From contig NZ_JANIBJ010000016.1 of assembly GCF_024505185.1 (NCBI RefSeq), positions 1 through 64,000 on the forward strand: a stretch of 64,000 nucleotides of DNA, read 5' to 3'. A program made the translations under genes and the position numbers. This DNA is from Methylomonas subterranea. GTDB taxonomy: Bacteria > Pseudomonadota > Gammaproteobacteria > Methylococcales > Methylomonadaceae. Positions 45,857 through 54,925 of the stretch are shown here, piece after piece. Position 1 is the first letter of the stretch. Every line of letters starts with the position of its first letter. The notes under the pieces are model-generated. The model searched no databases. It had not been told where the DNA came from and saw only the letters and a list, made by a program, of their open reading frames with translations.

Positions 45857-45976
45857 GCAATTGTGTTAAGCGTAAATAGCGTATTTTCCCACAATCCGCC
45901 GCGCCGCTGACGCCAGGAAGCCCTTTGGCATGGTTTATAATGCCGTACTTGTTAATGCTTAGCTTGGATACCCTTG

Positions 45977-46810
45977 ATGAAACCGCAGCCCAACCCGACA
46001 GACATTGCCGCCTACCTAGCCGAAGATGTCGGTAGCGGCGATCTGACCGCCGGCATTATTCCGGAAACCACCAATGCCAGCGCCCGGGTCGTCACCCGCG
46101 ACAACATGGTGTTATGCGGCCAAGCTTGGTTCGAGGCAGTGTTCCGGCAACTGAGTAAGGACATCGTCATCGAATGGACTTGCAATGAAGGCGACGATGT
46201 AACCGCCGGCGGCACGCTTTGCCAACTGCGAGGCCCTGCCAGGGCCTTGTTAACCGGCGAACGCACCGCCTTGAATCTGCTGCAAACCCTGTCGGCCACC
46301 GCCAGCGTGGCGCGCCGATATGCGCGGGCCGTCGCCGGCACGGATTGCAAAGTGCTGGACACCCGCAAAACCATACCCGGCCTTAGATTGGCGCAAAAAT
46401 ACGCCGTCGGCTGCGGCGGCTGTGTCAATCACCGGATTGGTTTGTTCGACGCGATTTTGATCAAGGAAAACCATATCATTGCCGCCGGCTCCATTAGCGC
46501 GGCGATAGCCAAAGCCAGAACGCTCGGCAATGTGATGGTGGAAATAGAAGTGGAAAACATGGAGGAATTGCGTGAGGCGCTAACGGCGCAACCCGATCGC
46601 ATCATGCTGGATAACTTTTCCGTTGACGATTTGAGACGCGCGGTGGCAATAAACCAAGGCAAAGTCGAATTGGAGGCATCCGGCAATGTAGGCTTGGCAG
46701 ACATTCGCGGCATAGCCGAAACCGGCGTGGATTACATTTCGATCGGTGCCTTGACCAAAAATGTCGCTGCCATCGATTTATCTATGCGCATCGAATTATC
46801 TACCGCCTAA
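45977..46810 (+). CDS. nadC: Nicotinate-nucleotide pyrophosphorylase (quinolinate phosphoribosyltransferase)
   Basis: The 277-residue enzyme has AEDVGSGDLTAG, LDTRKTIPGLRLAQKYAVGCGGCVNHRIGLFDAILIKENH and the EASGNV...GVDYISIGALTKN end. It makes nicotinate mononucleotide in NAD synthesis. ATG 45977 is preferred over the TTG one codon earlier. Confidence 0.97.
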   Translation: MKPQPNPTDIAAYLAEDVGSGDLTAGIIPETTNASARVVTRDNMVLCGQAWFEAVFRQLSKDIVIEWTCNEGDDVTAGGTLCQLRGPARALLTGERTALNLLQTLSATASVARRYARAVAGTDCKVLDTRKTIPGLRLAQKYAVGCGGCVNHRIGLFDAILIKENHIIAAGSISAAIAKARTLGNVMVEIEVENMEELREALTAQPDRIMLDNFSVDDLRRAVAINQGKVELEASGNVGLADIRGIAETGVDYISIGALTKNVAAIDLSMRIELSTA

Positions 46811-46911
46811 CGATCATGAAGCCAGTGCATCGCCCCGGCAAATGAAAGACAGTCGCGATGATGAACTTGCGAACGCGACTATGCGTCGCTCCCACCATGA
46901 CTTTCAGAGTA
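46808..46911. repeat. Dispersed repeat unit, copy 3, abutting nadC
   Basis: The head TAACGATCATGAAG, then GCATCGCCCCGGCAAATGAAAG, and the tail TGACTTTCAGAGTA match the ends of the units at 25720-25988. The centre is different and contains a perfect AGTCGCG ... CGCGACT inverted repeat. The element begins inside the nadC stop codon. Confidence 0.65.
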
Positions 46912-46977
46912 GACAAAAGCTTGATTGGCGGGCGTTATAACAACCCGCCAATGCCGGACCCCATAGTCAGCTTCGAC

Positions 46978-47490
46978 TCAGGAAACCACGTTAAGATTTT
47001 CGTTTTCGTACAAGCGTGTTTTTTTCCAATTTACAAATTTGCTGTCGTCGAAATGCGCATCGTGATCGATGGCATGCTCATAACAGCTGCGGAACAGTCG
47101 CGCGGTACGAAAAGCATGCAATTCGTCATCGGCGGTAACGGTTTGTACGTTGCCGACCTGGAAGGTTTTATTTCTCGACTTGCCGTCCTTCACCCAAAAC
47201 ACCGTGTAGCACAAATAACTTTTATCCTTGCGGTGATCGAATTTAATCGTGCGGGACACCCCGGTAACCCCGGTGGTAGTCTTGTTTTTCGGCGGCTTTA
47301 AAAAACGGGTCTTGCTGCCTTTCAGCACAACCAGCATTTGGTCCCGCCATGTAATGGCAGCCTTCAAAGACTTGGTTTTGCTGCCCCACAGCTTATGGGA
47401 AAAATAGCGGCTGCTTTCTTTACCGCGCCGGACGATGCGAACTTGGAAACCAAATGCATCGGGTTCTGTTATATGTTTAACTTTTGCCAT
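46978..47490 (-). CDS. AP2/ERF-like DNA-binding protein
   Basis: The 170-residue basic protein has no signal peptide. The region TTTGVTGVSRTIKFDHRKDKSYLCYTVFW ... KTFQVGN ... HAFRTARLFRSCYEHA has the three-strand-plus-helix pattern of bacterial AP2 domains, and the N-terminal FGFQVRIVRRGKESSRYFSHKLWGSKTKSLKAAITWRDQM looks like a second, weaker copy. In bacteria AP2 domains occur in homing endonucleases and small DNA-binding proteins. It is divergent from the peroxiredoxin gene, with a palindrome between them. It is more AT-rich than nadC, suggesting acquisition. Confidence 0.6.
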   Translation of the reverse strand: MAKVKHITEPDAFGFQVRIVRRGKESSRYFSHKLWGSKTKSLKAAITWRDQMLVVLKGSKTRFLKPPKNKTTTGVTGVSRTIKFDHRKDKSYLCYTVFWVKDGKSRNKTFQVGNVQTVTADDELHAFRTARLFRSCYEHAIDHDAHFDDSKFVNWKKTRLYENENLNVVS

Positions 47491-47573
47491 ACGTATCAAC
47501 CTTCAATCAACAAAAGCCCACAAGGTGATCCTGTTAGTCCGATACCATCCGTTAGTCATGTAAGCGTTAGACT

Positions 47574-47593
47574 ACAAATTAACGTTAATTTGT
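47574..47593. promoter_or_regulatory. Perfect 20-base palindrome in the AP2-like/peroxiredoxin intergenic region
   Basis: ACAAATTAAC and its reverse complement GTTAATTTGT join without spacer. It lies 84 bases upstream of the AP2-like ATG and 138 bases upstream of the peroxiredoxin ATG. The length and symmetry suit a dimeric regulator. I see no convincing -35/-10 pair to place it more exactly. Confidence 0.6.
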
Positions 47594-47730
47594 CAGTTGC
47601 GCAAGTTAAATTTACTAGGATTGATACATGATTCCCTACTAATTTAGTGTAGAATAGCGGTCAGCCCTATCTGATAGGCGGATTCACCCTCATAACTTTT
47701 TGTTTTATAAATGAATTTGGAGAGAAATCA

Positions 47731-48333
47731 ATGAGCGTTTTAGTAGGAAAGCAAGCACCTGATTTTACAGTTCCAGCCGTATTGGCCGACGGCCAAATCG
47801 TTGACTCGTTCAGCTTTTCCGAGGCAACTCGCGGTAAATATGCCGTGGTTTTCTTCTACCCACTGGATTTTACCTTCGTCTGCCCTAGTGAATTGATCGC
47901 ATTCGACCACCGTATTGATGAGTTCAAAAGCCGCGGCGTGGAAGTTATCGGCGTCTCCATCGACTCTCACTTTACTCACAATGCCTGGCGCAATACCCCG
48001 GTCAACCAAGGCGGCATCGGCCCGGTCCGTTACACCTTGGCGGCAGACATCAGCCACGGCATCTGCAAGGATTACGATGTCGAATCCGCCGGCGGCGTCG
48101 CCTTCCGCGGCAGCTTCCTGATCGACAAAAACGGCCTGGTTCGCCACCAAGTGGTCAACGATCTGCCGCTGGGCCGCAATATCGACGAAATGCTGCGCAT
48201 GATAGACGCCCTGCAATTCCACGAAGAACACGGCGAAGTTTGCCCGGCCGGCTGGAACAAAGGCGATTCCGGCATGAACGCCAGCCCTGCCGGCGTGGCG
48301 GAGTACCTGAGTCAAAATGCTGACAAACTGTAA
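47731..48333 (+). CDS. 2-Cys peroxiredoxin (AhpC/Prx1 type)
   Basis: The 200-residue peroxiredoxin has the peroxidatic cysteine in DFTFVCPSE and the resolving cysteine in GEVCPAGW. It reduces hydrogen and organic peroxides with electrons from thioredoxin or AhpF; trxA lies elsewhere in this window and no ahpF is present. GGAG precedes the ATG by 9 bases, and a strong terminator follows. Confidence 0.95.
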   Translation: MSVLVGKQAPDFTVPAVLADGQIVDSFSFSEATRGKYAVVFFYPLDFTFVCPSELIAFDHRIDEFKSRGVEVIGVSIDSHFTHNAWRNTPVNQGGIGPVRYTLAADISHGICKDYDVESAGGVAFRGSFLIDKNGLVRHQVVNDLPLGRNIDEMLRMIDALQFHEEHGEVCPAGWNKGDSGMNASPAGVAEYLSQNADKL

Positions 48334-48356
48334 TTTTTAGCTGTCCCAGCGTAAAC

Positions 48357-48388
48357 AAAAGGCGCATTGTTTAGGCAATGCGCCTTTT
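48357..48388 (+). terminator. Terminator of the peroxiredoxin gene
   Basis: AAAAGGCGCATTG pairs with CAATGCGCCTTTT around a TTTAGG loop, and six Ts follow the stem base. It lies 24 bases after the stop. Confidence 0.93.
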
Positions 48389-48743
48389 TTAATATAGGCC
48401 CGTGCCGTAAAAACAACCGGGGCAGGTTTTATTGCATGAGTCGAGGCGGCAACTTCATGATCGTCAGCTTGAAACCCAAATCAATTCCAGGCGATTAATT
48501 TTTCGGCATGACCGACGCGAAAGACCCCGAGCACCCTCCGCACGGAATCCGCAACATGCGCGACCATGCTCAAGCAGAAAAATTTACATTGGGACGTTGA
48601 CTACAAACCGGACAAAGCGCGCGAACAGCTTCGACCGGCGACAAGAGGGCGTCTCTCTATCAACCGCGCAACCAAAGCCCCCTCGCCTATTGTTGAACAT
48701 CTTGCTGAAGATTGAACGAATGGTTCTGCCATGCCCACCGATT
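48389..48743. other. Intergenic stretch, no gene supported
   Basis: No frame here has recognisable protein-like sequence or a good start. One long plus-strand frame crossing into 48989 is arginine- and proline-rich and looks like the shadow of the minus-strand gene beyond. Confidence 0.5.
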
Positions 48744-49064
48744 TTAGGCCTCAAACCCAATCGGGCTGAAAGGACGGTCGGATTCGTCTCCGTAAAGCCA
48801 GGAAAGACCGGCCGACCCCGGCCCATCGATACGGCTGGCCGAATAGGCGTCCAGCAACGGGGTAATATGCCGCACCGATTCTGGTGTGGCGTACACAAAA
48901 TATCGAGCACCATCGTCGCTCCAACCGCCGAACATCGCCATGCCCGCCGGCCCGTTTCGCGCCACATAGGCGGCACGGAAGGCGCCTAACAGCAGCGCCA
49001 TTTCTCCGGATTCGTATTCCCGCTTCGACAACGTGATGCGGTACCAACTGGTAATTTTCGTCAT
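48744..49064 (-). CDS. Small hypothetical protein
   Basis: The protein has about 106 residues, no signal peptide and no membrane helix. The sequence (MTKITSWYRITLSKREYESGEMALLLGAF, MAMFGGWSDDGARYFVYATPESV) reads like a genuine soluble domain with alternating strands and a helix. I do not recognise the family. The ATG at 49064 has GCGAGG close upstream. It follows ydbL on the same strand after 58 bases and may belong to that operon. Confidence 0.6.
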   Translation of the reverse strand: MTKITSWYRITLSKREYESGEMALLLGAFRAAYVARNGPAGMAMFGGWSDDGARYFVYATPESVRHITPLLDAYSASRIDGPGSAGLSWLYGDESDRPFSPIGFEA

Positions 49065-49122
49065 GCCTCGCCTGCTTTCTATCAATTGCCTTAGTTCGCC
49101 CGGCGGGCCAACTCAAAACGGA

Positions 49123-49464
49123 TTAGCGCCGTTTCCAGCCCGACGGAGTTTGCACAAAATGTCCGCCCGCCGCCTGCCCGATGACTTTTTGCGCGGTCAG
49201 CTTGGCTACTTCCTCGGCCGGAACGCCGTTCTTGGCGGCTATGCGCTGGTACTCGGCGCGCCGCTGCGCGTTGATACTATCGACCAGCGCTTTTACGTCC
49301 GCCGGCGCATTGCCATCAACCAGGCCCAGATAGCCGTTCATCAACTCGCCCACCAGACCGGCCGCCTTGGCCTGCCCCAAATCCGCCGCGTTGACTGGCG
49401 TGATCGCAAACCAAAGGCAAAAGGTTAAGGCCGCCAACAGTTTTATCGCATCATTGTTTTTCAT
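49123..49464 (-). CDS. ydbL: YdbL family protein (DUF1318)
   Basis: The 113-residue periplasmic protein has a signal peptide to VNAA. The mature part (AKAAGLVGELMNGYLGLV, INAQRRAEYQRIAAKNGVPAEEVAKLTAQKVI) is DUF1318. YdbL belongs to the YdbH-YnbE system, which acts in lipid transport between the membranes, and is thought to modulate the YdbH-YnbE complex. Confidence 0.93.
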   Translation of the reverse strand: MKNNDAIKLLAALTFCLWFAITPVNAADLGQAKAAGLVGELMNGYLGLVDGNAPADVKALVDSINAQRRAEYQRIAAKNGVPAEEVAKLTAQKVIGQAAGGHFVQTPSGWKRR

Positions 49465-49475
49465 CGTCCACTCCT

Positions 49476-49673
49476 TTAAAACAGGTCTTTGTTGCCACTA
49501 ATCAGTGCGTCTACATCTTTTTCCACCTTCAAGCGTATTTCGTGTTCGATTTTGACGTTCATGGTGATTTCGATGGGTTTTTCCGGCGCTTCCAATCTGA
49601 CTGACGGCGAACAGCCGCTCAGATACAGGGCTGCGCCGATGACGCCGATAATATTGATTGCACTCCAATTCAT
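49476..49673 (-). CDS. ynbE: YnbE family lipoprotein
   Basis: The 65-residue lipoprotein has the lipobox YLSGC and the family tail ITMNVKIEHEIRLKVEKDVDALISGNKDLF. In E. coli YnbE extends the beta-groove of YdbH towards the outer membrane. A longer frame upstream is rejected because it overlaps ydbH and precedes the signal peptide. Confidence 0.93.
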   Translation of the reverse strand: MNWSAINIIGVIGAALYLSGCSPSVRLEAPEKPIEITMNVKIEHEIRLKVEKDVDALISGNKDLF

Positions 49674-49719
49674 TGGTTTCTCCGCTTCGCGTTGATATTC
49701 CCCCAGAAGAGGCCGATTT

Positions 49720-51540
49720 TCATGGTTGGCCGGCCTTGATTTGTTCCAGGATAGGTTTGTCAAAGTCACCGGCCAAAAGACCTTTTTGCAACAAATCCGG
49801 CAAGTGGCCATTTAAATTCAGATTGAAAGCCACGGGATGCCCGGAAAATACCCGCGGGTTTTTACCTTCCAGACGCAAGCCCACCCGATAATCGCCATCG
49901 GCTTGATAATTCAGCGTGGCTTGCAGCTTATGGTACTGCAAATTGCGCAGCGCGCTAAAAGCCGGGTTTTCGCTTTCCGTTACCGGCGTATCGTAACGCA
50001 GCACACCCGGCCGCAAACCGTGCAATTTGCCGTCTTTTATTTCGATACTGTCGGTGGTCAAACTTAACGGCAACTTACCGTCCAATTCGCCGCTACCGGA
50101 CAACTGGGGGTAATTCAGACTATCCAGCAATTGAGCCAAATCCAGTTTTTTGACTTCCAACGTCAACTTAAGCGGTAGTTCGTCGATATTGACCGTGTCC
50201 TGCACAATCGACATCTGCCCGCCGAACGCCGGCATGCCAAACCTGTCCACGGCCAGAATCCGGTTGTTGAGCCGCACGTTTAGTTGCAGCGCCTGCAATA
50301 TGGTTTCCTTGCCTACATGCAGTTTGGGTAGCGCCATTTCCAATTGCAAAGCCGGCTTGACGATGTCTTCAACCGCTAAACGGATATATCCGTCCTCGGC
50401 CTCGATCGGTCCCGCCAGCATGCCCAAGCTATAACCGTTCAGATATATCCGGCCTGTCGACGGGCCGTCAGGCAACCAATTGAAATGCACGGCGCCCATT
50501 ACCTGTCCGGTGGAAGCTTGCCAGCCGCCCAGGGTTTCCGGCAGCCAAGGCTTGATTAAACCCGTCAACTCGCCGAACGGCATATCCAAATGGCCGTCAA
50601 TTGCCAATTGCGATTTGGCGGCGTTCAAGGCCAGTTCGGCACTTGCCCGATAGGCTTGATTACGGGTTAGTTCTAAACGGCCGGCTAAATTCGCCAATTT
50701 GTCGTTGGACCACGCCGACAGATTCAATTGCATGCCGGCCAGATTGGGTGCCGCGCGGATAAGGGCCGCATTGGAAACAGTCTCCCGCAAACTCGCCGGA
50801 ATCAATTCCTCCATTTGCACCCAGCGCAGCAATTCGGACAAATCCCCCTGCAAATTACCTTGCAGCCGGGTTGGCCCTGGTTGGTCTGCATTCAACGCCA
50901 AAACGCCCGAACCAACGGTTGGTTCGACTGTCAACGAGGCATTGGTCAAGTTTGGATCAATTTGCAGTTTTATGGTGCGCTCCGCGTTGGCAAGCCGGAT
51001 AAGCAGCGGCTTTTCCGGCTGAGCGTCGCCATCCAGGCGGCCGCTGAAACGGCTGACACCCCAGGGTGTGTCCACTTCGAGTTCCAGCCGCTTGATATTC
51101 AATCGCCGAAACGGCAGGGCCAATACCGGGTCATTTGCTTGCCGAGTGCCGGTCGCTTGATCGACTGCTTGATAGCTAATCCGCAGTTTGGCCTTGGTCA
51201 TTTCGATAACGCCGAGACGTCCGGCGCGCAAGTCGTAATCGGCCTTGATGCCTTCAAGATCGGCCGTTATCGCCCCATTGCCGGCCCGCAGACCAAACTG
51301 CAGCCTTGCCAGTTCAGCTTGGCGAAAATCCACGCGGGCGCCGGATATTTCGGGGTTCAACAGTGGAATTTGTTGCAAGCCTTGCACTATGGCCCATTGC
51401 AAAACCGCCTCGTGCCGCGACCAGATAGCAGCGGCAGCGACAACAATCAACAGCCAAAACCCAGCCCCCGGATGGCGTCGCCGACACGACGCAGCCAGAC
51501 CGGCCAGTTTTCGGGAAGCGGCGGGGCGCGGATAGGTCAA
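49720..51540 (-). CDS. ydbH: YdbH family AsmA-like phospholipid transport protein
   Basis: The protein has about 606 residues, shorter than E. coli YdbH (about 880). One N-terminal membrane helix (PGAGFWLLIVVAAAAIW) is followed by a long beta-rich periplasmic region with the conserved C-terminal part (LDGKLPLSLTTDSIEIKDGKLHGLRPGVLRY). YdbH, TamB and YhdP bridge the membranes for phospholipid traffic. A TTG at 51540, overlapping the oxidoreductase stop (TTGA), is the likely start; the frame stays open further upstream, but that part lies inside the oxidoreductase gene. Confidence 0.88.
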   Translation of the reverse strand: MTYPRPAASRKLAGLAASCRRRHPGAGFWLLIVVAAAAIWSRHEAVLQWAIVQGLQQIPLLNPEISGARVDFRQAELARLQFGLRAGNGAITADLEGIKADYDLRAGRLGVIEMTKAKLRISYQAVDQATGTRQANDPVLALPFRRLNIKRLELEVDTPWGVSRFSGRLDGDAQPEKPLLIRLANAERTIKLQIDPNLTNASLTVEPTVGSGVLALNADQPGPTRLQGNLQGDLSELLRWVQMEELIPASLRETVSNAALIRAAPNLAGMQLNLSAWSNDKLANLAGRLELTRNQAYRASAELALNAAKSQLAIDGHLDMPFGELTGLIKPWLPETLGGWQASTGQVMGAVHFNWLPDGPSTGRIYLNGYSLGMLAGPIEAEDGYIRLAVEDIVKPALQLEMALPKLHVGKETILQALQLNVRLNNRILAVDRFGMPAFGGQMSIVQDTVNIDELPLKLTLEVKKLDLAQLLDSLNYPQLSGSGELDGKLPLSLTTDSIEIKDGKLHGLRPGVLRYDTPVTESENPAFSALRNLQYHKLQATLNYQADGDYRVGLRLEGKNPRVFSGHPVAFNLNLNGHLPDLLQKGLLAGDFDKPILEQIKAGQP

Positions 51541-52547
51541 ATGTTGACGACCCGCCCGCTTGCGGCCGACTGCAAGGCAGCAACGATGATTTGGCAGTTT
51601 TCCCTGGCATCCTCGAACGTCAGCGACGGCTCCGTGCCGTTCAACACGCAATCGCTGAAATGTTCGATTTCCAAATCGAAATGATTGGAGGCCGGCAAAC
51701 GTTCTTCGCCTTGGCGGCCGTCCTCTGTCCACCAGGAAATCACCGGCACATCCCCCGGCAATTGCCACACCACGTGACATTTCAAACCGCCACGGGTACC
51801 GACGATTTCGTATTCGCAGCGCCGGGCTCGCTCGAAGCTGAAATCGAACTGAGCAAACCTGCCGTCGCCGTAATCCAGAATGCCGCTGGCGGAAATATCG
51901 GCGCCGCTGTCCGCATATCGCGCCATGGCCGTTACCGCCAGCGGCGGACGATCGAAAAACATCCGCAGCGAATGGATTGCATAACAGCCGATGTCCCACA
52001 TGGCGCCGCCGCCCTGGTCCACATTTTTAGCCAAGCGGTACATCCTGGCCGGACGCATCATGAAGGAAAAACTGGTCCGTACGGAGCGAGTTTCTCCGAT
52101 CAGGCCCGAATTCAAGAGCTCGCGGACCCTGCCGTGTTGCGGGTGAAACCGGTACATAAACCCTTCCATTACCGTAACCTTGTAACGGCGGGCGGCTGTT
52201 TCGATGGCATCGATGTCCGCGACGGTCAAGGCCATGGGTTTTTCGCACAACACATGCTTACGACTGGCTATGGCGCGCAGTGCCCATTCGGCGTGTTCAT
52301 GGTTTGCCATGGGCAAATATACCGCCTGAATATCGGGATCGGCCAGCAACGCATCCGGATCGTCGTAGGCCCGTATATGCGGATAACAAGGCGCATACTT
52401 CGCCAGCGTTTCGGCGCTCGCGCCGGGCCGGCGGCTAGCGACGGCAATCAATTCGGCATTTGGCGCCGCCAGTATGGCCGGCAACAGTCTCTCGTTGACA
52501 CGCGCCGCACCCAATATCCCCCAACGCAATTTGGCCTGATTTTTCAT
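51537..52547 (-). CDS. Gfo/Idh/MocA family oxidoreductase
   Basis: The 336-residue NAD(P)-dependent oxidoreductase has the Rossmann start RWGILGAARVNERLLPAI, the EKPMA lysine motif and a C-terminal alpha/beta domain (MWDIGCYAIHSLRMFF). The substrate is probably a sugar or polyol derivative but cannot be named. ATG 52547 follows GGGAG by 9 bases. Its stop overlaps the ydbH start. Confidence 0.9.
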   Translation of the reverse strand: MKNQAKLRWGILGAARVNERLLPAILAAPNAELIAVASRRPGASAETLAKYAPCYPHIRAYDDPDALLADPDIQAVYLPMANHEHAEWALRAIASRKHVLCEKPMALTVADIDAIETAARRYKVTVMEGFMYRFHPQHGRVRELLNSGLIGETRSVRTSFSFMMRPARMYRLAKNVDQGGGAMWDIGCYAIHSLRMFFDRPPLAVTAMARYADSGADISASGILDYGDGRFAQFDFSFERARRCEYEIVGTRGGLKCHVVWQLPGDVPVISWWTEDGRQGEERLPASNHFDLEIEHFSDCVLNGTEPSLTFEDARENCQIIVAALQSAASGRVVNI

Positions 52548-52783
52548 TTTCGCAATCTCCCGCTGAATATTTTTTGTTATCAAGCCCGGAGTTTGCAGCC
52601 TATCGGACAGCGAGTCAATCCGCAATCGGGCGCATAAATAGCCCTCGGCGGAATTTAACATGACTATCGCGGATCGAATTTCGGCATTAAGGTAAGAAGC
52701 GTGACATCACCTCCGACCCATGCAAGAAATACCCATGGGGGTAAAATTACCGCCAAAGCAACAATTGTCTGCAACGCCGATTC

Positions 52784-53731
52784 TCAAAATAACCGTCTGC
52801 CTCGGCGCAGGCGTTTTTTTATCCTGTCCGCCAACAACAGGAACAACTTATTCAATTCAACCAAATTTCTCCGATTCGCTTCATTGTTCAACCATTGCTT
52901 CCAAACGCTATTCGCGCAATGCCATCCCCGTATAAGCTTGGCCCAAATCCTTCCCGAAATCAAAGCCATTCGGCTTGCTGAAACGCTCAACCGGCTTTGC
53001 AAACTTTTCGCCCAGGCCTCGGGCAACCACATTTGATACAGACTCAATATAATTTGAAAATTCAACGACAAGCCCATCAGCCCGCCGCTCAGCACCAATA
53101 AATAAGCAAACTCCGGGGTTTCCCTGGTCAGATACCAAGCAAAAATATCGGTCAACATACTCATGAATGGAATGCCGATAGTCAATCGCTTCAACCAGAC
53201 CGGGATCTCGCATAACACGAATAATTTTCCGACGAAAAACAGGATAAAGGCAATGCCGAACAGATGGATGTGAGATACCCTCACCAGCGATGGGATCGAC
53301 GCGCCCCGGTCGGCCTCGGTCAATATAACGACTTGTTCATAGCTGGTTAATGACGGCAGATTCATGCCACTGGCCGGCGAATGACAAGCCACACAGTCGC
53401 GCCGCAGAATAGGGGCAACCTGGGCATGGTAGACGGCTTGCCCGGCGCCGGACGCTATCCAATCCAATATGACTATCCTGTCTGCCGGGGATTTGAGATT
53501 GCCGGCCATGGGTCCGTTGATGGCAGCCGCCAGACGGGTTTGTTCCGGGCTGCCGTGATAGGCGATGGCAATGTCGGCTATCGACAGGCCCGGTTGTCCA
53601 TCTCGGCCCTGGTGCGCAAAAAACACTTGCCCCAGCGAAAACAGATAACCCAGAGCAATACTTAACAAAAACAAGCTGTTCAGTATCCTTTCCGAAATGG
53701 ATATATCGCTAAAACGTTGACAGTTTGCCAT
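52784..53731 (-). CDS. Membrane protein with a single CxxCH heme-binding site
   Basis: The protein has about 315 residues. One membrane helix near the N-terminus precedes a periplasmic region with PILRRDCVACHSPASGMNLPSL, a c-type heme motif. About four more helices follow (IHLFGIAFILFFVGKLF, IPFMSMLTDIFAW, FAYLLVLSGGLMGLSLNFQIIL) and then a very basic cytoplasmic tail. It could carry electrons or sense redox state. No function is established. ATG 53731 has GAGG 7 bases upstream, better than a frame from 53779. Confidence 0.75.
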   Translation of the reverse strand: MANCQRFSDISISERILNSLFLLSIALGYLFSLGQVFFAHQGRDGQPGLSIADIAIAYHGSPEQTRLAAAINGPMAGNLKSPADRIVILDWIASGAGQAVYHAQVAPILRRDCVACHSPASGMNLPSLTSYEQVVILTEADRGASIPSLVRVSHIHLFGIAFILFFVGKLFVLCEIPVWLKRLTIGIPFMSMLTDIFAWYLTRETPEFAYLLVLSGGLMGLSLNFQIILSLYQMWLPEAWAKSLQSRLSVSASRMALISGRIWAKLIRGWHCANSVWKQWLNNEANRRNLVELNKLFLLLADRIKKRLRRGRRLF

Positions 53732-53893
53732 GGGGCACCTCGTTCCAACAGAACACCCATTAATTTCAGCAAGATGCATGCCTTACAAATATATAATTTA
53801 TATCAATGATTTACGTAATTGTAGATGCATTTATTAATCCCCAACTGGTGCGCCGCGCACCTCTGTTGTGCATATTCAACAATAGTTGCCAAA

Positions 53894-54808
53894 TTACAAC
53901 TTTCGAATAAACGGCAATACCACGCCAAAAATTAAAATAAGCAAGGAACCCACCAAGGCATTTTGACCAGGCCATTGCGCAAAAAAGGCAAACCCCCAGA
54001 CCAAACTCAATACCGGCGCCAAGTAAGCTACCGCGCTCACCAAGGCTGCCGGCGCGGCCTGATAAGCCCTCGTCATGCAAAATTGCGCGCCGCTGCCCAG
54101 CACCCCGATCAACAGTAACAAACCCCATATTTTCGGCTTATACGGCAATTGAAATCCAAATTTGGCGAAATATAAAACGTGCAGCAACACGGCCACCACG
54201 CAAAAATAAAAGATCACCGACCGGGGCGCATTGCTCCGCCCGGCACGCGCCACCATCAAGTAAGCCAGCGCGGATAAGAATCCGGATATTAAGGCCATGG
54301 CTCGGCCCATTAAATCCATACCGTGCCCATCCGGTTTGAATAATAAAGCCGCACCGGCAAATGAGCCCAAAATTGCCAGCCATACCAACCAGGTATTTTT
54401 CTGCCCCAACACCCAAGGTCCCAGCAAAACCACAAACACACCGCTGGTGGCGGTCAGGAAGGCGCTTTCGCCCGGCCCGATTCGGCTGATGGCGGCAAAC
54501 GACAGCATCAGCGCCGTAGAGCCGAATAAACCGCGTAACCACAATGAAGGCCGCCTGTCGCCGTATAATGAAACCAGATTGCGGCAATATAGCGCCGGCA
54601 GGATCAATAACAGCAGATTACTCAACACTCTGACAAAACTCACCATGGAGGCCGGCATCTCGTTATCGTAAAACCTGACGGCATATACGCAGGCATTCAT
54701 CAGCGAAAATAGCACACTGGCCAGCAACATGTCCGTCAGGCCTTTTTTTCCGTGGAATGATGATGGATTGGCTTTCTGCTTGGAAGCAGCGGTGTTTGTT
54801 TTCGACAT
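53894..54808 (-). CDS. DMT/EamA-family transporter
   Basis: The 304-residue protein has ten predicted helices in two EamA halves (LTDMLLASVLFSLMNACVYAVRFY at the start, ALVGSLLILIFGVVLPFIRKL at the end). These carriers export metabolites or amino acids. The substrate is unknown. It is divergent from the ABC permease genes. Confidence 0.9.
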   Translation of the reverse strand: MSKTNTAASKQKANPSSFHGKKGLTDMLLASVLFSLMNACVYAVRFYDNEMPASMVSFVRVLSNLLLLILPALYCRNLVSLYGDRRPSLWLRGLFGSTALMLSFAAISRIGPGESAFLTATSGVFVVLLGPWVLGQKNTWLVWLAILGSFAGAALLFKPDGHGMDLMGRAMALISGFLSALAYLMVARAGRSNAPRSVIFYFCVVAVLLHVLYFAKFGFQLPYKPKIWGLLLLIGVLGSGAQFCMTRAYQAAPAALVSAVAYLAPVLSLVWGFAFFAQWPGQNALVGSLLILIFGVVLPFIRKL

Positions 54809-54925
54809 GGAGTGGATTGAATAGTAATAAGCTGGAAAATGTTGCCGACTGACTGGCGAGCGGATTTTCGGTTAAAGTGTGATCCCCCCTGTCTGCGCCC
54901 GACCCGAAGATACCGGACTTAAGCC

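Noticed and set aside
48432-48989. Plus-strand open frame of 185 codons
   Set aside because: It is arginine/proline rich, lacks a start signal and overlaps a more protein-like minus-strand gene.
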